Origin: JANRKF01 sp964519595
GTDB taxonomy: Bacteria; Pseudomonadota; Alphaproteobacteria; Rickettsiales; SXRF01
Direction of reading: 5' to 3'
Length of the DNA stretch: 28,643 nucleotides
NCBI GenBank assembly: GCA_964519595.1
Contig: CAZFJN010000026.1
Location: forward strand, 1 to 28,643
Shown here: piece after piece, positions 1 through 6,872 of the stretch
Position numbering within the stretch: the stretch's first letter is position 1
How the letters are laid out: the number at the start of each line of letters is the position of its first letter
Made by a program: the position numbers and the translations under genes
Notes under the pieces: generated by a model
Seen by the model: only the letters and a program-made list of their open reading frames with translations
What the model was told of the DNA's origin: nothing
Database searches by the model: none

Positions 1-1958
1 TAATCGCCACAACATATTATGCAGAAGCAGCAAAAGCCGCCTCAGACATAGATTCCGACGCACTGCTGAACATGTCACTGGAAGAACTCTCCAACATAGA
101 AGTAACCTCCGTCTCCAAAAAAGCGGAGAAAGAAACCGAAGCAGCAGCAGCTATTTTCGTAATCACGCAGGAAGATATCCGCCGCAGCGGCGCAACCGCC
201 ATTCCTGAATTACTGCGAATGGCGCCAGGTATAACAGTAACCAGAGCCGGTTCGCATGACTGGACGGTGACCGCGCGTGGTTTTAATAGCCAGTTTTCCA
301 ACAAATTACTTGTTCTAATGGACGGTCGCACTATTTACTCTCCCCTTTTCTCCGGCGTTATCTGGGATGTTCAGGATACGATGCTTGAAGACATCGAACG
401 TATCGAGGTAATTCGCGGACCTGGCGCGACATTGTGGGGAGCTAATGCAGTAAACGGCGTGATCAACATTATCACCAAAAATGCCGAAGACACACAAGGC
501 GGTTACGCCTCACTTACCGCCGGAAATCAGATACAAGGCATCGGCGCAGCCAGATTCGGCGGAAAAATCGGCGAAAACAGCTATATGCGCGCCTACGCCA
601 AACAAACACAATATAATTCCGAATTTACGCCAACAGGCAACAGCGCAAATGATAATTGGAAAAAATCACAAGCCGGCTTCCGCAGCGATTCAAAAATAAG
701 CGAGAACAAAAAACTAACCGTACAAGGTGACATTTACGGAATTGATGAGGATGCTAATTTCCTTTTTCCGGATTTAAATTCAGGCACGTACACCAACACC
801 AGCGAAGGAACTAAAGCCGGCGGCGGCAACATTCTCGCACGTTATGAAATGAAACATAGCGATAAATCTGAAACAACCGTACAAATGTATTTCGATAATA
901 ACTCCTACAAAACCAGCTTTTTTAATGACCTGAATAACACGGTAGATATTGATATACAAAATAACTACACAGGCTTTACTGGCCATGAAATCGTCTGGGG
1001 AGTAGGATATCGCTATTTAAACAGCCAGAATGATCCTGCCTCACAACAATATTCTCTTACGCCAAAAACCCGCAATGACAATCTGTTCAATGCCTTCATG
1101 CAGGATAAAATAGCACTTATTGTTGATGAATTATTCCTGACATTTGGCTCCAAGTTTGAGAAAAATGACTACACAGGAATAGAAATTCAACCAAGCGCCA
1201 GAATGTCGTGGTTACTAGCAGATAACCAGATGATGTGGGGATCAATATCCCGCGCAGTTCACACTCCTAGCCGATTTACGGATGATGGAAATCTGTCTTA
1301 TAGCATTGTGCCACCTGGTGGATTCCCTACATTGGTACAAAGTGCCGGTAATAAAAACCTATCATCTGAAGATTTGATTGCATATGAACTTGGTTACCGC
1401 ATTCAACCTACAAAATCTTCATCAATAGATGTTGCTGGTTTTTATAATGACTACAGCAATCTATTTAGAGACTCCGCTGGCACAGCGTATTTTGTTGGAC
1501 CTCACGCAGTTCTTCCAATCATAACTTATAATGATAATGCTGCACGTTCTATTGGCATGGAAATCTCCGGAAAATGGAATGTCAGTACTGTCTGGCAGCT
1601 TGCTGGAGCATATAGCTACATTGATCTGGTTTTTGATAATAAAAACGGCGGCATTAATTTTTCTTTCCAAGGAAAACAGCCAAAGCATCAATTTAATATT
1701 AGATCATCGTATCAATTTAGTGATTCTATTGAAATGAGCAACGCCATTTATCTTGTTGATGATTTAAGTGGACAAAATGTTTCTAGCTACCAACAATTTG
1801 ATACTAGAATCTCATATTTGCTTACAAAAGGCGTTGAGTTAAGTTTGGTTGGCCAAAATCTGTTTGATGATCGTCATCAGGAGTTTGTGCCATTTCTCTA
1901 CAGAAGTAGAACAGAAATCGGTCGCAGTGTGTACGGCAACGCTTCAATCACATTCTAA
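1..1958 (+). CDS. TonB-dependent outer-membrane receptor, 5' partial
   Basis: Outer-membrane gated channel that takes up a scarce ligand (iron chelate, cobalamin or similar) using TonB-ExbBD energy. The frame is open from the window edge (first full codon at 3), so the first ATG seen, at 72, is not the true start. The 23 residues before it include ATTYYA-EAAKA, which looks like the end of a signal peptide. The SLEELSNIEVTSVSKK segment is followed by a plug domain over about the next 120 residues, with the typical ARGF, LLVLMDGRTIY and IEVIRGPGATLWGANAVNG motifs. A beta-barrel follows, ending in the aromatic residue of SITF, the usual outer-membrane assembly signal. The ligand cannot be told from sequence. 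Codon usage turns visibly more AT-rich in the second half of the barrel. The family call is firm. Confidence 0.93.
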   Translation, partial: IATTYYAEAAKAASDIDSDALLNMSLEELSNIEVTSVSKKAEKETEAAAAIFVITQEDIRRSGATAIPELLRMAPGITVTRAGSHDWTVTARGFNSQFSNKLLVLMDGRTIYSPLFSGVIWDVQDTMLEDIERIEVIRGPGATLWGANAVNGVINIITKNAEDTQGGYASLTAGNQIQGIGAARFGGKIGENSYMRAYAKQTQYNSEFTPTGNSANDNWKKSQAGFRSDSKISENKKLTVQGDIYGIDEDANFLFPDLNSGTYTNTSEGTKAGGGNILARYEMKHSDKSETTVQMYFDNNSYKTSFFNDLNNTVDIDIQNNYTGFTGHEIVWGVGYRYLNSQNDPASQQYSLTPKTRNDNLFNAFMQDKIALIVDELFLTFGSKFEKNDYTGIEIQPSARMSWLLADNQMMWGSISRAVHTPSRFTDDGNLSYSIVPPGGFPTLVQSAGNKNLSSEDLIAYELGYRIQPTKSSSIDVAGFYNDYSNLFRDSAGTAYFVGPHAVLPIITYNDNAARSIGMEISGKWNVSTVWQLAGAYSYIDLVFDNKNGGINFSFQGKQPKHQFNIRSSYQFSDSIEMSNAIYLVDDLSGQNVSSYQQFDTRISYLLTKGVELSLVGQNLFDDRHQEFVPFLYRSRTEIGRSVYGNASITF

Positions 1959-2008
1959 TAATATTATCAATTGTTGACTTATACATGCTCTATTGCTAGA
2001 CGTGTGTA

Positions 2009-3004
2009 ATGGAAAGAGCTGAATATTTTGACATCAAAAGACAGATTTCTTTCGATCGCCCTTTGTGGATAACGTTGGCGGTTATGTTTACCGATGCCGC
2101 TTTGCTTGCCTTTGCCATACAGCTAATTATGAGTGGTGGCACGCTGTCTTTTGTAATCTCTCAAATAATTCTCGCAATTGTCTATTTTCATAACTTTGCC
2201 CTTCAACATGAGGCAGGACATGGTAATGTTCATCGCAACCGCTGGGTCAATGATGTACTCGGACATTATTTCAGCATTTTGTGTTTTCAGCCTTACTATC
2301 CGTGGAAATTCATTCATCAGCAGCATCACCTTTATACCGGAAATATGGAAAAAGACCCTTCCATGTATAAAATAAAGAAAGTGCGCGAAGAAAACAAAGT
2401 ATCGTGGATATATGCATTTGCTTGGAAAAGCTGGTTGCCGCTTGCAGGCTTTGCTTTGCAAATGACTTTTATGACTTATCCTTACAGATTATGGAAAAGC
2501 AAAGAGATGACCCTGCGAGTGTTCTGGCCATGTGTTTTTTCAATTATCTGGATGCTGGCTGTTTACGTTATGCTATTTATAGCATTTCCAGAGGTGTTTA
2601 ACTTCAAGAATTTTTTCTTATCTTATGTTCTATATTTGGCATTAAATGAGCTTATTAATCTGCCACATCATATTCAAATGCCTACATTCCATGATTCGCC
2701 TAATCTTAGCAAGCTGCATCCTTGGCAACAACATATAGCAACTCGCAGTTGTGATTATAGTTGGCTTTCACCGCTTCTAGCGCTTAATTTTAACTATCAC
2801 ACTGAGCATCATTTCTTCCCAAACTTGCCATGGTATCGCTTGCAAAAGCTTCGTAGAGTTCTTAAACCAGCTTTGGGTAATGAATATACGGAACTAAAAG
2901 GCATTGCATGGAATATTAGAAACCGCGCCATCGCCGCCAAAGACATCATACTGCCGGAAGTAACACATCCATTATTTCAACAACTCGCAAGAGGAGGGAC
3001 GTAG
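2009..3004 (+). CDS. membrane fatty acid desaturase family protein
   Basis: Di-iron integral-membrane desaturase/hydroxylase that would oxidise an acyl chain or other lipid at the inner membrane. The three histidine boxes are all present: HEAGH at residues 67-71 (with H75), HQQHH at 103-107, and HTEHH at 264-268 followed by FFPNLPWYRL. An additional PHH lies at 220-221. Hydrophobic stretches lie around 20-62, 145-160 and 170-215. The length (331 aa) is typical. It begins 50 bp after the TonB receptor with no terminator between, so cotranscription is possible. No good ribosome-binding site is seen before the ATG. Its TAG stop is one base from the stop of the convergent hydrolase. Substrate unknown: acyl lipid, carotenoid-like lipid and sphingolipid are all open. 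Confidence 0.9.
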   Translation: MERAEYFDIKRQISFDRPLWITLAVMFTDAALLAFAIQLIMSGGTLSFVISQIILAIVYFHNFALQHEAGHGNVHRNRWVNDVLGHYFSILCFQPYYPWKFIHQQHHLYTGNMEKDPSMYKIKKVREENKVSWIYAFAWKSWLPLAGFALQMTFMTYPYRLWKSKEMTLRVFWPCVFSIIWMLAVYVMLFIAFPEVFNFKNFFLSYVLYLALNELINLPHHIQMPTFHDSPNLSKLHPWQQHIATRSCDYSWLSPLLALNFNYHTEHHFFPNLPWYRLQKLRRVLKPALGNEYTELKGIAWNIRNRAIAAKDIILPEVTHPLFQQLARGGT

Positions 3005-3005
3005 T

Positions 3006-4187
3006 TTACCTACTGCGAGAATTTTCTGTGTTTATGTTTGCAGTATAACCAACTGATGAGTCTGGTAAATCTATAGCACGCGGATCAATAGCTGGCTGTC
3101 CTGCGTTAAAAGCGTCGATATTGGCAACAATCCATTCTGGACTTATTGTGGTATGCTCTGCATTAGGATCATGTACCTCACGCGTTTCATGTTGTGACCG
3201 TTGCGCCGCTTTTGCCACCATTCTGACGTGATGATCAGGAATCCACCAATCTTTTCCAGCGCCAACTACTAATATCTTTGTGTTTGTTGATATTTCGGCC
3301 ATCATAGGAGCAATAGCAAAGCGATCTTGAATTATACTCTCCTGATTTCTCAAACCTATCTGCTTGAGTAAATCAGTTGCGTCATGCGGTTCTGCATCCA
3401 GAATACTATCAGCCGCGGATAAAGGTGGTGTAACCAGCGTTAAAAGCTTTGGTGGCCACCCCTGCCTGCTTAATGTTTCTGCCATATGTGTTGCCGATGC
3501 CGCGCCCAGAGAAGCTCCTAAGATGGTCAGATTACCAAAATCAATATCATTACTTTTCTGCGCTAGCCAAGGAATAAGAGCTTCATCAATAGCCTTGTAG
3601 TAATTTTCTTGTGTTGGCGTACCCTTGCTCGCTCCAAACCCCGGTAAATGAACGGCAATGACACCGTATCCAGCATTTTGCAACGACTTTATTCTCCTGA
3701 TGCGATATTCACGATTCTCAGCAAAAGTGTCAGCACTTTGTGACTTTCCAAGTTTTTTAGCAGCCTTATTATGATCGATAGCCAATTTAGGAACACCTAA
3801 ATCACCAAAATGTCCAGCCATGCCTTCAAAATAAACCACATAGCCTTTTGATTTGTCATTCGGCTCAGAAATCCATAATTGCAGCTCGCCTTTTTTGTCA
3901 AAGGCAGTCTGGCTAGTGTTCACGTCAAAATCATAACTATTTGGACTTGCTATTGGTTTTATATCTTTGGTAGTTGGCTCAAAGAAATTACTTCGCATTA
4001 ACATCGTAAGTAACTTTCCCGCCTTCAATGAACCAAATAAATGCCTTTCAATGTAGCTGGGTGCAATTTCCAACTGCGGCAATAACCCTGCATACTCATT
4101 GATCTGACCTTTTTTATCTGAAAAACTCTTTCTTAGATTATACCTCGGATCATCTAAATCATAAGATTGTGACATGATAGCAACCAT
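3006..4187 (-). CDS. alpha/beta hydrolase fold protein
   Basis: Probable serine hydrolase, substrate unknown. The core shows LPGFGASKG (residues 181-189, oxyanion-side loop) and the nucleophile elbow GASLG with Ser226. Acid candidates are Asp313/Asp318 in GAGKDWWIPDHH, and the histidine candidate is His345 in NAEHTTISPEW. About 100 N-terminal residues precede the fold and match nothing I recognise. No signal peptide is seen, so it is probably cytoplasmic. ATG at 4187 gives 393 aa; an in-frame ATG at codon 5 is equally possible, and neither has a clear ribosome-binding site. It lies 61 bp downstream of the LuxI/GNAT-like gene on the same strand, so the two probably share a transcript. Esterase, thioesterase-like or amidase activity on the neighbour's acyl product is possible but only inferred. 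Confidence 0.8.
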   Translation of the reverse strand: MVAIMSQSYDLDDPRYNLRKSFSDKKGQINEYAGLLPQLEIAPSYIERHLFGSLKAGKLLTMLMRSNFFEPTTKDIKPIASPNSYDFDVNTSQTAFDKKGELQLWISEPNDKSKGYVVYFEGMAGHFGDLGVPKLAIDHNKAAKKLGKSQSADTFAENREYRIRRIKSLQNAGYGVIAVHLPGFGASKGTPTQENYYKAIDEALIPWLAQKSNDIDFGNLTILGASLGAASATHMAETLSRQGWPPKLLTLVTPPLSAADSILDAEPHDATDLLKQIGLRNQESIIQDRFAIAPMMAEISTNTKILVVGAGKDWWIPDHHVRMVAKAAQRSQHETREVHDPNAEHTTISPEWIVANIDAFNAGQPAIDPRAIDLPDSSVGYTANINTENSRSR

Positions 4188-4248
4188 TTTATCGCAAAAA
4201 ATTAGTCTTGATCATCTCGATTAAAACATCCGCTAACAAATATCATGC

Positions 4249-4992
4249 CTAATCAACCAACTCCAGCTTACGTACGGTAGGAACAGGAACTCGCGGGCGT
4301 ACTGATTGGCAGAGATCAGAGAGATCAGAGAAGGTCAGGTAACGACGAACGCCTGGTACATTTGGATTTTCTGATACAGCTATGTCTTCGCAGATTTTAG
4401 TATGCCTTGCGCCGAAGCTGTTGGCAATCAGCCGCCAATTCCTACCAAGAGCATAATTTTCCGCACGGGCAAATACATAATAAGCATCATAGGAAATTAC
4501 TCTATCAAACAAAATTTTGCACAGACCATATAATATTTCATGCGCTCTATGTTCTTCTAATATTGCAAATTTGGAAATAACGGCGTGCCGCTCTTTATCT
4601 AGCGGTAAATTTGGGAAAAGATTGCGTAATTTGAAAGTTTCTGTTTCCATCGGCAACAAAAATTCCTCATCAGCCTCGCGGAATGTCAAGCGACATGCTC
4701 CAATAACTTGATTTCCACGGCGCGCTACTAATATCTCGCTGATCTTATCATAAACATCATCTATTCCTTTCTCATCAAGATACTTTGCATTACGCCAAAA
4801 CATCTGCTCACGAAGAAGGTAATATTGGTGCATCAATTCCTTATCATTAGTAAATTCAAAGACTACTGGTTCGTTTTCTCTTACCTGGCGTTTGAAGCGG
4901 TTGATCAGCCTATCTTGCGCGGTTTCCAGGAAGGCGTTATCCTTAGAGTTCTCATTGGCGATTGTTTCGCTGCTGATCGTTGGATTCGTCAT
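4249..4992 (-). CDS. LuxI/GNAT-like N-acyltransferase (autoinducer-synthase-like)
   Basis: The 247-aa protein shows the N-terminal pattern of the acyl-homoserine-lactone synthase / N-acyl amino acid synthase branch of the GNAT fold. YYLLREQMFW has Arg61 and Phe65 placed like the LuxI invariant Arg and Phe; acidic positions follow near 79-82; then VIGACRLTFR has Arg101 at the position of the LuxI beta-strand Arg. Where LuxI has E-x-S-R-F, this has VISKF (139-143): Ser and Phe are kept, Lys replaces Arg and the Glu is missing. That argues against a classical AHL synthase and fits FeeM-like or PEP-CTERM/exosortase-associated acyltransferases as well. No luxR gene lies in the window. The ribosome-binding site AAGGA is 9 nt before the ATG. 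Its upstream region carries 11-bp direct repeats and an inverted repeat, listed separately. Confidence 0.68.
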   Translation of the reverse strand: MTNPTISSETIANENSKDNAFLETAQDRLINRFKRQVRENEPVVFEFTNDKELMHQYYLLREQMFWRNAKYLDEKGIDDVYDKISEILVARRGNQVIGACRLTFREADEEFLLPMETETFKLRNLFPNLPLDKERHAVISKFAILEEHRAHEILYGLCKILFDRVISYDAYYVFARAENYALGRNWRLIANSFGARHTKICEDIAVSENPNVPGVRRYLTFSDLSDLCQSVRPRVPVPTVRKLELVD

Positions 4993-5003
4993 AATGCAAT
5001 CCT

Positions 5004-5032
5004 TGGTTAACGAGATTTTTTCTCATTAACCA
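5004..5032 (-). promoter_or_regulatory. inverted repeat in the leader of the LuxI/GNAT-like gene
   Basis: TGGTTAACGAG (5004-5014) and CTCATTAACCA (5022-5032) are inverted copies with one mismatch and a 7-nt T-rich loop. On the minus strand the repeat ends 11 bases before the ATG and touches the AAGGA ribosome-binding site. It could therefore be a dimeric-regulator operator or an RNA stem that hides the ribosome-binding site. It does not match the usual 20-bp lux box. Confidence 0.5.
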
Positions 5033-5132
5033 ATTATTATACATTTTTCGACAAGTCAACTAGGAATTTTTTGCCCAGCACGGTGCTTTGGCAGGCCAGC
5101 TGCTTTCAGGAGCGATTCAAGATGGTTTCAAT

Positions 5133-5165
5133 CCGGCTTAAATCTGCCTTAAATCTGGCTTAAAT
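5133..5165. repeat. three 11-bp direct repeats, helically phased
   Basis: CCGGCTTAAAT, CTGCCTTAAAT and CTGGCTTAAAT stand head to tail with an 11-bp period, about one DNA turn, so all copies face the same side. They lie 141-173 bp upstream of the LuxI/GNAT-like start and just past the phaZ stop. Iterated binding sites for an activator are one reading; a decayed microsatellite is the alternative. Confidence 0.55.
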
Positions 5166-5192
5166 ATAGATTCAGCAAGGATTCAGGAGGAT

Positions 5193-6443
5193 TTACCTCT
5201 CCATTTTCTTCACGAAATCTACTATAATTGGCACTACGTGTTCACGGAATTTGCGGCCGTTGAAGATTCCGTAATGGCCTACTCCTTTTTGCAGATGGTG
5301 GCGGCGCATATCTTTTGGCAGGTTTTTACATATTTTCTGCGCGGCTTCGGTTTGTCCTACTCCGGAAATATCGTCCAGCTCTCCTTCGAGAGTGAGCAAT
5401 CCGGTTTTGGTGATTGCTTCCGGTTTCACAAACTTGCCCTTATATTTAAACTCACCCTTAGGCAGCGAATGTTTCTGGAAAACTTCCACTATGCAATCAA
5501 GATAAAATTCCGCCGGCAGATCAGCGACGGCAAGATATTCATCATAAAATTTGCGATGCGCTTTGGCTGATTCGCCGTCGCCTTCAACCAGATGTTTAAA
5601 CAGATCCTTATGCGCGTTAATATGACGATCAAGATTCAGTTGCATAAAGCCGGAAAGCTGTAAAAACCCTGGATAAACGCGGCGCATAAAGCCCGGGTAA
5701 TTAAACGGAACGCGAGTGATCACATTGCTCTTAAACCATTCCAGCGGCTTGGTTTCCGCCAGCTGATTAACCTTAGTCGGATTAATGCGCGTATCTATAG
5801 GACCGCCGATCAGCGTCATTGAGCGAGGAGTGCAAGGATCTTTCTTCTCATTCATAACACTAGCGGCAATCATCACCGGAACGGAAGGCTGGCAAACCGC
5901 CAGCAAATGAACATCAGGGCCTAAATGTCTGGTAAATTCGATGGTATAATCAATATAATCCTCCAGACGCCAGACACCATGATAATTAGGAACATTGCGC
6001 GCATCCTGCCAATCGGTGATATAAACATCAAGAAACGGCAATAACGACTCTACAGTTCCGCGCAGAAGTGTCGCATGATGTCCGGACATCGGCGCAACAA
6101 TAAGCAAGCGCGGCTGTTTTATTTTACTTTCTTTTCTGAAATGCAGCAGCCGGCAGAATGGTTTTTCCAAAACCGTCTCTTCATGAATCGCCACATCTTT
6201 TCCATCCTTACCGCCGAGCTTGGTATGAGTAATGCCAAATTCCGGCTTGGCGTAACGATGCGTAACGCGCTCAAAAACCTCCGCCGCAGCGGCAATATTA
6301 CGACCATATTTAGTATAAGAAAGCGGGCTGATCGGACTCTGGTGAAAAGCCTTGCTCATCTTCGCCATCATTTTAAACGGCGCAAGAGCGGCATATTGTA
6401 TCTCATGCATATGATAGAGATGACTGTTTTCCTGATGTATCAT
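5193..6443 (-). CDS. phaZ: intracellular polyhydroxyalkanoate depolymerase
   Basis: Mobilises stored PHA/PHB granules in the cytoplasm by thiol-type hydrolysis of the polyester. The 416-aa length and the whole pattern match the intracellular PhaZ1 family. Cys184 in AVCQPS replaces the lipase-box serine, as known for Ralstonia PhaZ1. The acid lies in EGELDDISG (Asp357/358) and His390 in GVGHYGIFNGRKFR. Further family hallmarks are YITDWQDAR, GGPIDTRINPT and the N-terminal LYHMHEIQYA segment. The ATG at 6443 has a strong ribosome-binding site (AAGGGGGA). It is upstream of the LuxI/GNAT-like gene on the same strand, separated by 200 bp that carry repeats, so a separate promoter for the latter is likely. 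It implies that the organism stores PHA; no phaC or phasin gene is in the window. Confidence 0.93.
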   Translation of the reverse strand: MIHQENSHLYHMHEIQYAALAPFKMMAKMSKAFHQSPISPLSYTKYGRNIAAAAEVFERVTHRYAKPEFGITHTKLGGKDGKDVAIHEETVLEKPFCRLLHFRKESKIKQPRLLIVAPMSGHHATLLRGTVESLLPFLDVYITDWQDARNVPNYHGVWRLEDYIDYTIEFTRHLGPDVHLLAVCQPSVPVMIAASVMNEKKDPCTPRSMTLIGGPIDTRINPTKVNQLAETKPLEWFKSNVITRVPFNYPGFMRRVYPGFLQLSGFMQLNLDRHINAHKDLFKHLVEGDGESAKAHRKFYDEYLAVADLPAEFYLDCIVEVFQKHSLPKGEFKYKGKFVKPEAITKTGLLTLEGELDDISGVGQTEAAQKICKNLPKDMRRHHLQKGVGHYGIFNGRKFREHVVPIIVDFVKKMER

Positions 6444-6589
6444 GTATCCCCCTTATAAGAATAATATAGCCACATTATAACGTCAGGGAAGTGAACATTA
6501 GGTTAAATTATGTCAATAAATATAATAAAGCAGCAATATCAATTGCTTATGAGATTGATATTATATCTTGCCATTACGACTCAGCAGGC

Positions 6590-6863
6590 TTAGGGTCAGG
6601 ACTCGTTATTTATACAGTTTGCGTTTAACCAAAACAGTTTATATGCTAGGAAAATCACCATGGCAATGGTTGTTCCATTGCCATGGTGATTTTGCGACGC
6701 AGATAAGCTGTTTTCGTTAAACCCGAAGGGCGCGGTGTATTTTCGCGCCTGACTGTAAACTTCGCTGGCCAATAGTCCCTGCTATTGGCGGCGCGAAGTT
6801 CACAGCCAGTCATCGAAAATACACTCGCGCGCAAACTGTATAAATAATGAGTCCTGACCCTAA
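6590..6863. mobile_element. 274-bp MITE-like element of nested palindromes
   Basis: Terminal inverted repeats of 34 bp (6590-6623 and 6830-6863, one mismatch) begin TTAGGGTCAGGACTC. Inside lie two large cruciforms. The first has outer arms 6623-6641/6704-6722 and a perfect 19-bp hairpin 6651-6669/6675-6693 around CCATGGCAATGG. The second has arms 6735-6745/6814-6824, then 6753-6765/6793-6805, then 6768-6775/6782-6789. The whole unit could fold as a closed three-way junction. It has no ORF of its own. The outer ends read TA-GGGTC...GACCC-TA, compatible with a TA target duplication (IS630/Tc1-like), though the TA could belong to the repeat. The rest of 6444-6872 shows nothing clear. Confidence 0.75.
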
Positions 6864-6872
6864 ACAGCTAGC

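Noticed and set aside
4249..4992. Classical luxI quorum-sensing synthase
   Set aside because: The Glu of E-x-S-R-F is missing, Arg is Lys, and no luxR lies in the window; kept only as LuxI/GNAT-like.
5133..5165. Replication iterons or CRISPR-like array
   Set aside because: Only three 11-bp units with no spacers, no replication gene and no cas gene nearby.
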